From: Oasisia sp. SBJ-2009
Lineage: Eukaryota > Annelida > Polychaeta > Sabellida > Siboglinidae
Assembly: GCA_964017155.1 (NCBI GenBank)
Contig: OZ024862.1
Location: 41,028,675 to 41,092,674, forward strand
Reading direction: 5' to 3'
Length of the DNA: 64,000 bases
The notes under the pieces were generated by a model. It saw nothing but the letters and a program-made list of their open reading frames with translations. It was not told the origin of the DNA and searched no databases. The translations under genes were made by a program, and so were the position numbers. Positions 1-12,492 of this stretch are shown one piece after another (the first letter of the stretch is position 1; each line of letters begins with the position of its first letter).

Positions 1-345
1 GCTCACCCTGCCTGGCCGTGTGTGTCATTTGTGGGCATGTTTTGGCGCACCTGGTGGTGCAGCGGGCCTTGTTTTGCCATACCTTGTTGATATGCCTTTA
101 TGATGTCGTTTTGTTTCCTTACCCAGGTTCTGTAGTCGATTTGCTGCTGCCTTGCTTGCGGTGAGACAGTGTTTTCCCCCGTCTGTCGTGTGGCTGTTTG
201 ATTGGTTGTATTACTGACTGTTGGTTGGTGTTTGTCCTGTGTTTTGTTGTGTTAGCCACTGTGTTTGCCCAAAGCGTGTGTTGTGTTGCCAAGGGTTGTG
301 ATGTTGTGTTACCACGCCCTGGTGTGTTTAACGTGCTTTTTGTCC

Positions 346-600
346 TAGCCATGGGTCGACCACCTGTATAGTGTTTGGGCCTAGAGTGTTAGGTTAGCGT
401 AGGCTCACGCTGTGGTTCGACAGGGTGTGATGTGGAGTTTCCGCACCCTTGTGTGTTTCCTGGCTAGTGTTTGCCCTCGCCATGGTGTCGACCACTTATA
501 TAGTGTTGGGCCTACAGTGTTAGGTTAGCGTAGGCCCAGGCTGTGGTTCGACAGGGTGTGATGTGGTGTTTCCGCACCCTAGTTTGTTGTGACCTGGCGG
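346..600 (+). repeat. Two-copy tandem repeat, about 131 bp per unit
   Basis: A unit beginning near 350 (ATGGGTCGACCACCTGTATA) recurs near 481 (ATGGTGTCGACCACTTATAT). Both units continue through GTGTTAGGTTAGCGTAGG and GTGGTTCGACAGGGTGTGA to CCGCACCCT. They are nearly identical over more than 90 bases. Confidence 0.85.
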
Positions 601-1884
601 TTTGAGTGGCTTTAACTTGTTGTTGGCACGTTTTTGTCGTTGGGCCATGTTTGGTTGGAGTGTTGATGTGTTTCCATTCGTTCGTTGTGGCTACCTGTTG
701 TGCAGACTGATGCTGTTGGCCATTGTTTTGTTGTTGCATGTCCTTTGTGCTATTCAGGTGGTGCTGTCTCCAACTGGTGCTGTAATTCTAGGTCATGCTT
801 CACTGTCGCTTGCTTGTTTTGTCCATGTTGTATAGCTTGCCTGTCTTTCCAGTCTGCTCACAATTTTTGCTCACTTTATTGCTACTTTTTGATAGTTGGG
901 CATCTCTAGCCCATTGTGAGGTGTGGCGCATGGCCGCTATATCACCTGGCGCCTCCTGCTGGCGTATTTGTGTACTGATTGCCGTTTTGTTTTGCCTTTT
1001 TGTTGTAGTTTTACTAAAATTTTCAGGAAGCTCCTCGCCACTGCTCAGGGCGGCCGGCTATCCTGGCAGCATTCCTGCTATCTTGTTGTTGGGTGTGGGT
1101 ACCTGGGACCATGATCCGTCCTTGTGTTTCCCTTGCCTGGCTTCCAGGTCTGCACACATCGTTTTTTTTTACTAATTTACCTCTCTCGTTTCAGTGATGC
1201 CTACGGTGTCGGCTTGGCCACTGGCGGGTTTTAAGGCCCAGTCGCTTTTGCTGTCCATGTTGTATCTGTCATTACGTTATGCTAGAGCGCAGTGATGCAA
1301 CCGGCCCCCGGTATGCATATATTTTGGCCCACGACGTGCATTTGCATGATCTTGGTTTGGCCTAGTCTTATTTATTTCTGCGTCGTGCTGCTATTAAATG
1401 TTCTTCTCCCTACTTTGTTGGCACACTCACCCCATCGTTAGGGTGTCAGCAGGTCAACAGCTGTGTTTGTCGGGTCATACCTTCATGTTTCCTTTGACTT
1501 GTGCTCCTGCTTACTGTTTTTTCATCGATGATACCTTGTGTTGCTTAGGATGCCTACCAAATGCACATGCTACATTACTACGTGCAGGAGTTCCCCATTG
1601 TTACTGTTCACATGTCAGGGAGGTTTTACTTCACCATGTCTTTCTTTCAGGACCAGGTTGCCAGGATGGCTAACAATTATTTTCTTTCGTATATGTATGT
1701 TCTGTGGTTTATACAGTAGTTGGTGCAAGGCTCTGCATTTTTCATGCACTAAAACTGCATGCGTTTTGTTTTTGTATTGGTCTGTAGGTGGTCTTCCAGG
1801 TTGTGGATATTTTGCATGGCTACATTGTTCCGTCTGGCACTGGCCATGTTGCGGGCCACGTCTAGATTTGTGTCCTTGTCCAGG

Positions 1885-2335
1885 GTGATGGCGATGTGAT
1901 TCACACCGATGTTTGCTTCCAGCCTGGCTACGTGACTGCGTGGGGTGATGTTGTGTTTCACACCATTTTTTTTTCTTGCCTGTCTGCATGAACTGGCTGA
2001 TGTAGACCACACATGTATTGTTGGGTTGCACATGTGGTCGGCATAGGGTGATGTTGTTGTGTTCCACACCCATTTATGCTTTGAAATTGTTTGCATGAAC
2101 TGGCTGTTGTAGACCACACGTTTATTGTTGGACCCAGGGTAATGATATGTATTCCATACCCTTTTGCGTTTTCGAGCCGGTATGCATGTACAGGCTATTG
2201 GAGACCATACATTTATTGTTGGGCTTGCACAAGTGGTCGGCCCAGGGTGGTGTTGAAATGTTCCACACCCATGTATGCGTTCAAGTCGGTCTGCCTGGAC
2301 TGGCTGTTGTTGACCACACCTTTATTTTCTTGCTT
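1885..2335 (+). repeat. Degenerate tandem repeat of about 93-114 bp
   Basis: Units begin with variants of TGCATGAACTGGCTGTTG near 1985, 2091, 2184 and 2298. Each carries GACCACAC(A/G)TTTATTGTTGG followed by CAGGGT..TG and TTCCACACCC. Spacing varies from 93 to 114 bp. I see no protein reading that explains the period. Confidence 0.75.
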
Positions 2336-3589
2336 GCCTTGCAGTTGCTCCAGGGTGTTAACGATGCACTCCTATGACGCGTTCATCCACATCCGTATTA
2401 GCTACGACCCTGGCGGCATGTTTCACCTGCATTCTAGTCATTGCAGTTATTGTGAACTTGCTTTGCAGCCGGCCGTCGTCATTCTATGCATTTGTACATT
2501 CTACTTTGTTTCAGGCACGTTGGTGCGCCATAATCATGCCTCCGACTGTTTCCTGGTTTGGCCACCTGTCGTCATGCTTTATTTTCTGCCATTGTGTTGC
2601 ATATCCACTATGTTTTGTTCCCCTTGTTTGGGCTAGACCCAATGAGGGTGTGTTTGTTCGTTTCATTGCTTTTGCTGTGACATGCTCCAATTCAGAGCCT
2701 CACCCAGGACCAAATTTTGCTACAACTTGTATGCATAATTCAAATAATGCTATCAGTTGCCAAGACTAGCTTGCCACTACCAGACGAATGTTCACTTTAA
2801 TACACAGAGAATGTCATTGACGTAGTAATAACCTGTAGTGTTTGCAACATTGTCTGTAACTAACTTTGTGGCAGTTTTCATGACATTGTACCATGGCATA
2901 GACGGGCAAGCTATCCTTGACAAATAGCTGCCCGTCCAAAAAGTAACTTTCAAATTTTGCCCGTCCAAATGACGGGTGGACGAGTCTCTGGGTGAGGCCA
3001 TGCTCCATCATCTTTTTTGCCCCTGCCCCTGCAGACACTTGGCTGCAGCGACTTAGCCCTTCGCGCCAGGCGCGTTTTCTCATAAGGGCGGAAACTGCTT
3101 TGGTATATTTCCTTTTTGCAGTTGTGCCTCGTGTGACGCTGGGTTGGACTGGTCGGCCTGCACCCGTGTACCGATGTCCTGGCTGGGGGGTGCACGTGTC
3201 ATCTACATGATCCTTGCCATCACGAGTGATGGCTCGACCCGCTTCCGCGCCTTGGCAGATCTCCGCTTGTCGTTTCTGCAACTGCCCGAACAGCAGCAAG
3301 CGCCACCCCTATGACTGCGCAGCTACACCGTGCCAGTTTACGCTTTCGACACTCTGTTTCACTTACATGTGTTGCTCGGCATGGCCGTAACATTTGTGAT
3401 ACATTATAGTGACCAGTGCCAGTCAAGTTTTACACGGTTCGGACCAGTTCGTTCTGCCTAGACACCCCCAAGACAACGACACCTCACTGTGTCACAATGC
3501 CGGATGCGTTAGTTAACGGGGTTTGTCCATTGCATCTATCTGGCCGCCCGGCCAGCCTCTGACTCTACCTCATCAGTCATCTGTTGACA

Positions 3590-4045
3590 ATCGTGGACTG
3601 TGCTATTTACGTGTTCCCACTGGCGGGTTTCTGCTACGCGTGTCGTTCCTCCTTGCCTGCAGCTTTGGGGTTAACCCAGGACACGCCTGCATCACCCGCT
3701 GGGGACAGTGTGCAGTGACTCTAGGGCTACTTAATATCTGCTGCCCCAGGGGATCCACTCGGGTTCGGTCCTCTGTTCGTTTGGAGGTCACCTAGGTCAG
3801 CCCATTAACTTGAGAACTCGTTCACCTTTGCTGTTGCTGACCTTTCCCACCGTGACCGGGTCCACCATCAGTGTCCCTGTGCTCGGTCTGTGCCTCCGTG
3901 TTGACGACTACCCCACCCAGTGCGGATGCTTCGACAGACTGTGTCTGCCCTCATTACTGGACGCGGGCATGGCTCAGACTTGGTTGCATGACAAGTGGTG
4001 CAAAGCACTTCTTTACACACAGTTAGCACCCCTGGACACTTGACT
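3590..4045 (+). pseudogene. Decayed tyrosine recombinase (DIRS/Ngaro or Crypton-like)
   Basis: No single frame is open, but three segments in order resemble the core of eukaryotic transposon tyrosine recombinases. Around 3621-3690 the translation GGFLLRVSFLLACSF resembles the 'GFLRVSEL' box. Around 3735-3790, in another frame, comes YLISAAPGDPLGFGPLFVW, like the usual 'GPLF' segment. Around 3905-4043 LLDAGMAQTWLHDKW and ALLYTQL resemble the 'HSFR..AAxAG...WI..LGRW.S.AY..YI' end. The catalytic His and Arg of that last box are not recognisable, so the copy should be inactive. In this family the enzyme integrates a circular DNA copy by strand exchange and generates no target duplication. The call rests on motif resemblance across at least two frameshifts, so it is tentative. 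Confidence 0.42.
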
Positions 4046-4830
4046 ACAGTGCGGCATGCTGTAGCTGATGACATTACGTTTGTCTTACGATGCCTCCTCA
4101 CGTTGGCGTCACCAAAACTTTGCCGTCTTTCGGCTTATCATGTGTTAATTGCTTGATGACTAATACTTTTACACATATTTCCTTACTTGTGTTGAACCGT
4201 GTGTGTTTCTGTAGCATGGCGTTCTATACCGTACTGGATCCTTCAACATCAGTATTACGTTTTGCCTAATTACGATTCTAGTTTTGCTTGATTTCAACAA
4301 ATTCTTGTTTCGACCGATCGATATCGTAGAATTCTGGTATCATACCTGCCTTACTTCTGGTGTATGTGCCAAACTGATTTCAGGCCTGCACTAGTATAGC
4401 CTCGGTTTTCCGCATTGTGCCGGCGGTTTTTGTGCCTTTCTTATCACCTGTTGCCGCATACTAGCTCATTTTTTACTTACATATTATCACTGTTTTTGCT
4501 ATAGTATTTTATTTCACTTGGTATGTTGTGTTAGTATATTTTCTTATACACATGCATTCTTGTTTCGTATGCGTGCAGTATTTCTGCGTTCCTAGCCTTT
4601 CAGCTTTTGGCCGGAGGTTGGGTGCGTGGTGTTTTGTTTTTCTCTACTCTTGCGACAAACCATTTCTTTCCATTTCAGTTCAGTGGCAGTGTCTACTATC
4701 CCTGTACATCTGGGGTTTGCGTTACAGTCAGTCTTTTCTACACTGTTGGCGATCCCCGCGTGTGTGTGTGATGGGGTGCCTGCTTTTGCCATCTATGGTA
4801 GTCTGCTGTGCTTTGTGTGGGGGTTGTTAG
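4046..4830. other. Non-coding stretch between recombinase remnant and first direct repeat
   Basis: This is T-rich sequence with short open frames of up to about 100 codons that resemble nothing I know. It would be the 3' untranslated part of the putative retroelement. I see no gene. Confidence 0.4.
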
Positions 4831-4944
4831 GTGGTTTCTGGCCCCCACATTTATTTTGCTTAGATAGCTAGTTGCTTAGATAATTTCTCGTGCAATCCCC
4901 ATTGACAAACATGACATCTATATGATTTTAAGGGGATTTGCTTT
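4831..4944 (+). repeat. 114-bp direct repeat, left copy (candidate B1)
   Basis: It runs from GTGGTTTCTGGCCCCCACAT to GGGGATTTGCTTT and is identical over 114 bases to 5725-5838. The two copies are 894 bp apart. Position downstream of the recombinase remnant fits the B1 copy of the split direct repeats of Ngaro/PAT-type elements (A1-genes-B1-A2-B2). Confidence 0.9.
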
Positions 4945-5130
4945 ATTTATCTAGGCCAACGGCAATGCTCAATGCGTATACAATATGACTTATCTTTACT
5001 GGTGTATTTAAAGGGCATTGCCATTTTCCAACCACATTTGTTTCTGTTTTTTCTTGCTATCTCTCGCTCCATAAACCTAGCAAAGCACAGCAGGCTCCCA
5101 TTACCTTTACTTAGTACAATACTGGTGAGG

Positions 5131-5178
5131 GGAGCAAAATATGGATTTAATCCAGCAGGGATTAAATACATTTTGCTC
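5131..5178. repeat. Imperfect hairpin, stem about 20 bp
   Basis: GAGCAAAATATGGATTTAAT and its inverse ATTAAATACATTTTGCTC face each other across a short loop. It may be a terminal or replication structure of the surrounding element, but no function can be read from sequence. Confidence 0.75.
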
Positions 5179-5200
5179 ACAGCACCAACTAACTCGTAAA

Positions 5201-5226
5201 CATTGTCCAGTCACATCTGGACAATG
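5201..5226. repeat. Perfect 10-bp stem hairpin
   Basis: CATTGTCCAG and CTGGACAATG are separated by TCACAT. It lies 22 bp after the preceding hairpin. Confidence 0.85.
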
Positions 5227-5724
5227 TCACCTTAGATGAGGCCACGATGAAGCTGGGGCGGGGCTGGACACAGTCACCACCCGGCATCGCATATCATGAG
5301 ACTTCAGTTTTAATTCCTCTGTCAGCAGAGGAAGTGCGTTTCACGGAGCAGCCCGTTTTTAAACACAATTTTCCCTCCCACCTACCCCATCTGCCCCAGC
5401 TTGGTTTGGCCTCTTTCCTTCACGGCTTCCTATGTTTGCTGTGTCGTTTTATTTTGTAATGTTTTGCTCTGTCGGGTGGTTACGTCATCCAAGGGGTTTT
5501 AGGGCGAGGACATGTGCGCATGTACCTACCGCTTTCCCCTTGTCTTTCTTTATATGGACTTGTACATGCTCTACTGTTGCATTAGGTGGTACACTGCGGG
5601 TAGCAAGAGGTTGCGCCCCTACGTCAGTTGGGGTTAGAGGCGCCTTGAGCTACCTTGCGGTGCTCCCGCTGTATTTCATGTTGCATGTTTACCTTTGATG
5701 TTTCCATTGTACTATATTGTGTGG

Positions 5725-5838
5725 GTGGTTTCTGGCCCCCACATTTATTTTGCTTAGATAGCTAGTTGCTTAGATAATTTCTCGTGCAATCCCCATTGAC
5801 AAACATGACATCTATATGATTTTAAGGGGATTTGCTTT
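5725..5838 (+). repeat. 114-bp direct repeat, right copy (candidate B2)
   Basis: It is identical to 4831-4944. If the split-repeat reading is right, 5838 is close to the 3' boundary of the retroelement. After it the base composition changes to ordinary AT-rich sequence. Confidence 0.9.
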
Positions 5839-6075
5839 GCTATTGAGGCGATGACTTGGGTTATTTAGTATTATAACGATGTTTCCAATGTTTACTTATA
5901 ATTGATTCTTCCTGTTCACATGTTCATACGTATTACGTATTACTATTGTATATTGACTTTGCCCAGGATACTGTTTATTGGGATAATAATTAGTAGAACA
6001 TGATCATTTTGATCGTTCCTTAATAATGATGAGTGGTTTTATTCATGACAGCTATTCCGAGTAACAGTCGCCGTT

Positions 6076-6214
6076 TTTGGTTAGGATTATACACCGTTTT
6101 GGCTAGGATTAGACGTCGTTTTGATTAGAGTTAATTGCCATTTGAATTATACTGTAAACTTTTGGTTAGGATTATACACCGTTTTGGTTAGGATTATACA
6201 CCGTTTTGGTTAGG
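6076..6214 (+). repeat. Short tandem repeat of a 21-22 bp unit
   Basis: The unit GGATTATACACCGTTTTGGT recurs with variants at about 6085, 6168 and 6190. Diverged forms (GGATTAGACGTCGTTTTGAT) lie between. It runs directly into the microsatellite. Confidence 0.8.
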
Positions 6215-6224
6215 AACACACACA

Positions 6225-6280
<56 letters not shown>

Positions 6281-6290
6281 CACACACAAT
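6215..6290. repeat. (ACGC)n/(AC)n microsatellite
   Basis: About 13 ACGC units are followed by a run of CA units. Confidence 0.97.
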
Positions 6291-6904
6291 GCAGTATATA
6301 TGTATATTTATATATGAATTATTATTGGAGAAAATGAGATATATAAACATTACCTCAAATTTATTGAAACGGGGAAGCAAAAGAACCACATTGTTACGTA
6401 GAATTAAGCAATTTAAAATGCAAATTTGTAACCGATTTTCATCTGAGTAAATCAACTGCGCCATCTGTTGGTATAATATATAACTAGGTCTACTCTAGTT
6501 TAGTCACTCTGTGGGAGTACCCACTTGGTCAGTGCAAACATTCAAAAAACACTACTTGGGCCTGCAAAAAGTGTGCAGAAATTGTAATGCAACATATCAA
6601 GAATAAATATATAACTTGTTGGAATTATTAATTAATTAACAGAACATTTCCGATACGTTATTACCATTACTTAGCACTTTTGGCACTTGCCCTTATGTAT
6701 TCTTATAATGACAATGTCATTCACTAGGTAGTGCTACTGTGCCACCAGGAAATATTCATTAAGATGATCGGATAAAAATACCCAAATTGTGTAATTCCTG
6801 GGTGATGTACAGTCTAAATTTGTTTAGTAGTGCACACACAAAACATACATATACAATAAATTACCAAACTATCCACATACACCATTATATTATATGGTCG
6901 TGCA

Positions 6905-9130
6905 TGGTCGTGCGTCTCTAATGAGTTTACTCTTTTCCTGGCATCAACTATTTAGCAATTACCATTATTGCAGTTGCTGGTTACAATCTACAAGCCTCTT
7001 CAGTTTTCACTGGGCTTAGGTTTGCATTGGTAATCGTTCGACCATAACTTGTTACACTTTGGACTGTTTGGATGTATCCTTACTTCTTTAGTTTTAGCCT
7101 TATAAAAAATTAGTGAATTGCATATAGCATAGTAAGAATGCAGTTTAAAACATTAAACACATTTTACTAAACTCTATATATTTTTTTCTGAATGTGTTCT
7201 ACATTCAAACATATTATCTCCAACCAATAAAGATCTTGCTCTGATTTTTCAACATTGTGTCTTTATAACTGGATTAAGAATGTTGGAACGATTTATGTTT
7301 AAATGGTGGAATGTGTTTTTTTATTCTGCACAAATGTTTAATTATGCACTAGAATATAAGAACATATTGTATATATTTATAAAACTGTTTAAATTTATTT
7401 TTTGTAATATCTATTCCCCTCACAATATGCCTTCATGTGTTATCTTCGACTGTTGTGAATTTCATATCCCTGCTGTGTATATTTAACGTTTTATCGTGTT
7501 TGAAAATTGAGCCCATTTCAGCTGTTGCTGCAGCCATATTGTCAGCTAATTACCATAATTTATGCAAAAAAATTATTACCACCAAATTTAAACCATGTGC
7601 TATTTTACGGTACATCAAGTTTATGATATTATTATGGTGTTAAAAATTGTTGCAAAGGTGATCCTGCTAACTTAATCAATAAAATCTTAACAATATTTTC
7701 CTTTTTACCAGTTTCCAGTTGATATTGTTAACACAAATTTGTGATGATAAAAACAAATGTTGGTAATACACATGTAAATTAGTATCACGTGCTGCACCGA
7801 CACCTCAAATACATCAAAATGGTCACTGGGTGCAAGCAAATAAAGCCATATCTTGGTTGTTTGAAATTTTGGTTGTGAAAACATCTACATGACCCAAAAA
7901 CAGTGAGTGAGAAGAAATGTTGTTTCTAGGCATTGATTGAGACACATTGGTGTTTGTAAAGATGTGTTTGGCTGGCTGGTTATACATGTACACCTGTAGG
8001 CTTGTTGCATTCGTACATTCCATCATGATGTGTAGTTTGCTAAACATCCACCCATATAACTATTTGTTGATAACAAAGACAACCACTTTATGCAGTCTAA
8101 GTCTAACTCACGTGCAAATGTTTGATGGTAACATTGATACAGGGTGTATATGAATATTCTGGAAAAACTCAAATACTTAGGTCAGATTTGCCTATTTTCA
8201 AACAAGTTGCAACTCACAACACACAGAAGATTTATTTTCATAACTCCATCAGATTCTTGAATCTTGATCAGTGAGAATTTATTCAAACACACTCCTTTTT
8301 GTATATCAGTTAATATTTAAAGTGCCTTTTGATTAATAAAAGGAATTTTCACCCAAATGTATTGATTATGTCAATTTGTACTGTACTTTTAGAGATAAAT
8401 AACTCGGAAATCAGTACTATAGTTATTATAGATATAACAATATTAATTTTATTGCTACAATACAAATTCCCAAACTAGGTACCAAGAAGCCTCTCTAAAA
8501 TGACTACTGCATTGTTTCAAATATATACATGTTTGGTAGATTCACAAACTTCTGTTGTTGTTTCAGGCAAATGTGACAACTGTCGATAGGTGATTGCATC
8601 AGAAGTGTCTCCAGTGAAGTGGCAAAGCTGCAAAAGACCTCCCACACTGACAGTAACAAGTGTCACGCCCTGTGCCTCAACACAATGAAGAACACAAAGT
8701 CACATTGTTGAACGACCACATCGGTTTTGACCTTGAGAAGAACAGAACACTTGTTCTCGTCACTTGTGGAAAAAATTATTTTCATAACATTCAGGGATGG
8801 GAACCAATCAGATGTGACTAACATATTCTCTGAAAGATAAAACACCTTGATGCACCTGCAAGACATTCTTCTCAGAGTTCAGTTTAATGGTGCATATATA
8901 TGCACACAGACATTTGAGGTAAATCATTTAAAATGTGACACCTGGGGAATCAGTTTACAAAAGGTGGTGTCTTAAAGCCTGCATTTTGACATTTGTGAGA
9001 AACTTGAGATATGTCGTCTGTGGTTTACACGTCTTGCTGAATATAATACAGTTGTGTGCAGTGCTCTCTCGGTTGTGACACAACGTTATATGCAGTGGAG
9101 ATTTCAACTTTGAAGAGACAAGTGCGCGTC
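6905..9130 (+). repeat. Module copy 1: conserved region upstream of a zinc-finger gene
   Basis: This region aligns by eye with 15105-17687, 30531-31423 and 46435-48450. Shared landmarks are TCTCTAATGAGTTTACTC, CCATAACTGGTTACA, TTTCAGGCAAA and GAGACAAGTGCGCGTCAAAT. It probably contains the promoter and 5' untranslated sequence of the gene at 9196. A seven-codon upstream frame (ATG CAG TGG ... TGA, 9089-9112) precedes the main start. Otherwise there is no recognisable protein. Confidence 0.75.
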
Positions 9131-9195
9131 AAATTGTGGTAAAAACCAGTAAGTGTGGTGAATGTAAACAGGTTAGCAGCAGAAGTGTTCTCAAT

Positions 9196-9978
9196 ATGGC
9201 TGTGAATGGGAACACTCGTACCACTGAGAAACGTTTCAAATGTGACACGTGTGGAAAAGGTTTTTTAAACAACCTTAATTTAACACTGCATGTCCGCATT
9301 CACACTGGTGAGAAACCATACAAGTGTGATACCTGTGGTGCACGATTCTCACAACGTGGTAATTTGAAGAGACATGTGCGTGTCCACACTGGGGATAAAC
9401 CATACAAATGTGATACCTGTGGTGCACAGTTCTCATGTAGCAGGAATTTGAATGTCCATGTCCATATCCACACAGGGGAGAAACCATTCAGATGTGATAC
9501 CTGTGGTGCACAATTCTCACAAAGGGGTACTTTGAAGAGACATGTTCATGTTCACACTGGGGATAAACCATACAAATGTGATACATGTGGTGCACAATTC
9601 TCAGAGAATGGTAGTTTGAAGAAACATGTCCGTGTCCACACAGGCAATAAACCATACAAATGTGATACCTGTGGTGCACAATTCGCACAAAATAAAAATT
9701 TGAAGGCCCATATCCGTATCCACACTGGGGAGAAACCATATAAATGTGATACCTGTGGTGCACAATTCTCTGAAGGTGGTAGTTTGAAGAAACATGTTCG
9801 TGTCCACACTGGGGAGAAACCATATAAATGTGATACCTGTGGTGCACAATTCTCTGAAGGTGGTAGTTTGAAGAAACATGTTCGTGTCCACACTGGGGAT
9901 AAACCATATAAATGTGATACCTGTGGTGCACAGTTCTCAGAAAATAATAATTTGAAGGCCCATCCACACAGGGAATAA
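9196..9978 (+). CDS. C2H2 zinc-finger protein, copy 1 (truncated array)
   Basis: Likely a sequence-specific DNA-binding nuclear protein. From the first in-frame ATG it encodes 260 residues with eight complete C-x2-C-x12-H-x3-H fingers and a ninth that is cut. The first finger (FKCDTCGKGFLNNLNLTLHV) differs from the rest, which follow [20 protein letters not shown] with TGDKP/TGEKP linkers and an 84-bp unit. Helix positions -1 to 3 vary between fingers: QRGN, CSRN, QRGT, ENGS, QNKN, EGGS, EGGS, ENNN. The frame is open upstream to 9079 and includes a C-x2-C sequence (SKCGECKQ), so an upstream exon could add residues. The ORF ends when a deletion of about 8 bp inside finger 9 shifts the frame. 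There is no KRAB, SCAN, BTB or ZAD domain. Expression and target are unknown. Confidence 0.75.
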   Translation: MAVNGNTRTTEKRFKCDTCGKGFLNNLNLTLHVRIHTGEKPYKCDTCGARFSQRGNLKRHVRVHTGDKPYKCDTCGAQFSCSRNLNVHVHIHTGEKPFRCDTCGAQFSQRGTLKRHVHVHTGDKPYKCDTCGAQFSENGSLKKHVRVHTGNKPYKCDTCGAQFAQNKNLKAHIRIHTGEKPYKCDTCGAQFSEGGSLKKHVRVHTGEKPYKCDTCGAQFSEGGSLKKHVRVHTGDKPYKCDTCGAQFSENNNLKAHPHRE

Positions 9979-10770
<792 letters not shown>

Positions 10771-12492
10771 AGCCCTAAAATTAGCATATAGATTGCGTAG
10801 GAAACCTTCCGGAGTCTTTTGTAGTCTCTTCTCATAGTAAACAACCCTCCTTGTAATTATTTAATTCCTAGCCTGCATACTTGGCCTAGGAGCCCTAAAT
10901 ATACCAATACGTGTAAATACATGTATGTTGTCCCAGAAAAGCATCTATAATTATCTCTCACCTATCAGTGGTAGGGGCTGTATCAATAGCCCAGTAGATC
11001 CATGTTAAACTGGATGGTTACTGCCTGCATGTTCAAAGCTGTATCTTCATTTATACTATCAATTGTATGTGCAAGTTGTGTTTATTGTGATGTTTATTTA
11101 ATGAGCTTTAAAATAATGTGACTTTGTTGTCAACTGGTTAAAAATGACAAAGATCAAAAAATAATATTCAGATATATTCTAGGCAACTATAGAGAGAAAC
11201 ATCATACACTTTATATATTTTTTTTGGTATGCTCTTTTCACAAAACTTGGTTGTGTTGCTGGCATTGTCATATGAATAACCAGAGAAATGATGTGATTAT
11301 GGTGAAGAGACTAGTTAGTGACTATGATTGAACAAAACACATTCTCATTTACCAACTCACTATATAGTCCAAAGGACTTCAGGGACACTTGGCACATTTT
11401 GATTGGATCGTTCTTAAGGCCCCGAAACTTGTACAACAAAACTGTTTTCACTACTTATGTATCTAGCCATCAGCAGACTGTATGGCAATGCTTTTGTGCA
11501 CCAGACACAACCTTTGAAGAAGTCTTGTTCATTTAGTGCAACGATAAATCTATGTTATAATCATAGGATGCCACTGATAGAAATACTAGTAAAGTGAACT
11601 TCTCGTGTGAGTTTTAGCAGTCATAGTAATTACTAATTCAAAAATATCTCATTATTTAATAATAATAATTGTTAAATGTCATACTATTTCATATAGTGTT
11701 GGAAATGCTATACTTGATAAAGATAAATAAAGATGATATATTTGAGATGATTCCTTGTGATCTGTTGTGGGGCGGGTGCATGCTGTGGTGCACCACTTTC
11801 ACATTCCTCATCAGTGTAATCGAATTGGGGGGGGGGGTGGTAATTGTTGTAGTTTTCAATTAAAATCTAAAGTCTAATGACATGAATTATTTCAATATAC
11901 CGATATCCGTAGTAAGCTATATATATTAAGAACAGCTTATTCTCTATAAATGCCAGTTGTATTTATTATATTTGTATATGTATCTCTAGAAATATCTGCT
12001 GGTTAAAAACATATTTTCACCTGTAAGTACTGGGGTACCAAAAATAGAAAATTTATATGCTGGAAAAGTGAAAGTTAAAAGTTAAATTTTTTCCCATTAT
12101 TTACAGTATATTGATTGCTGCATTCATGCAATTTGGCTGTGTTTATGGTAATCTCATACGAATAACCAGATAAAATGCCAATAAAGTGAGGTGATTATGT
12201 TGAAGAGACTATAAGCATTCCTCATCAGTGTCATAAAATGACGGGGGGGGGTAATTGTTATAATTTACAATTAAAGTAAAATGATACATGAATTATTTCA
12301 ATATACTGGTATCCGTTTGATTAGATATACAATTTATCAGATATTGTTAACTAACAAATCCTGTTTGCTACTGGCAGTTAACAGTCGATTAATGTATGGA
12401 TTAAAGTTAACTCACAGGTTTATGCATATAATAATAATTATTGTTTATATACTATGCATGCTCTTGATGACAAGGTTATGAAATATAGCTAT
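10771..12492. repeat. Module copy 1: conserved region downstream of the array
   Basis: AT-rich sequence shared with 24150-26060, 36614-37240 and in part 51125-51720. Shared marks include TGTTGTCCCAGAAAA, GGGGCGGGTGCAT and TCAGTGTAAT. Short G runs occur at about 11827 and 12243. I see no coding capacity beyond short chance frames. Confidence 0.7.

Larger units (their letters stand above)
1..3520. other. G/T-skewed block without a recognised gene, probably interior of a retroelement
   Basis: The plus strand is strongly enriched in G and T (many TGTTG and TGTG runs) and the complementary strand is A/C-rich. Open frames here are Cys/Phe/Leu-rich on one strand and Gln/Thr/Asn-rich on the other, as expected from composition, and I recognise no protein domain. 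Two sets of degenerate tandem repeats lie inside and are listed separately. From its position just upstream of a decayed tyrosine recombinase and split direct repeats, I infer that it belongs to the same mobile element. No reverse transcriptase or RNase H motif is visible in this part. Confidence 0.4.
4945..5724 (+). mobile_element. 780-bp segment between direct repeats (candidate A2)
   Basis: It lies exactly between the two 114-bp repeats. In a split-direct-repeat element this would be the A2 copy of the 5' terminal sequence, whose A1 partner would lie left of the window. It contains two hairpins (5131-5178 and 5201-5226). An open frame of 88 codons at 5432-5698 resembles no family I recognise. 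Confidence 0.35.
5839..6890. other. AT-rich intergenic sequence with two simple repeats
   Basis: I see no gene. It contains a short minisatellite and an ACGC/CA microsatellite, listed separately. An 84-codon minus-strand frame at 6210-6464 is partly made of the microsatellite. Confidence 0.6.

Noticed and set aside
410..430. GGTTCGA sequence as a tRNA B box
   Set aside because: Flanking bases do not fit GGTTCRANNCC, and no acceptor stem or A box can be placed around it. The sequence is part of a tandem repeat.
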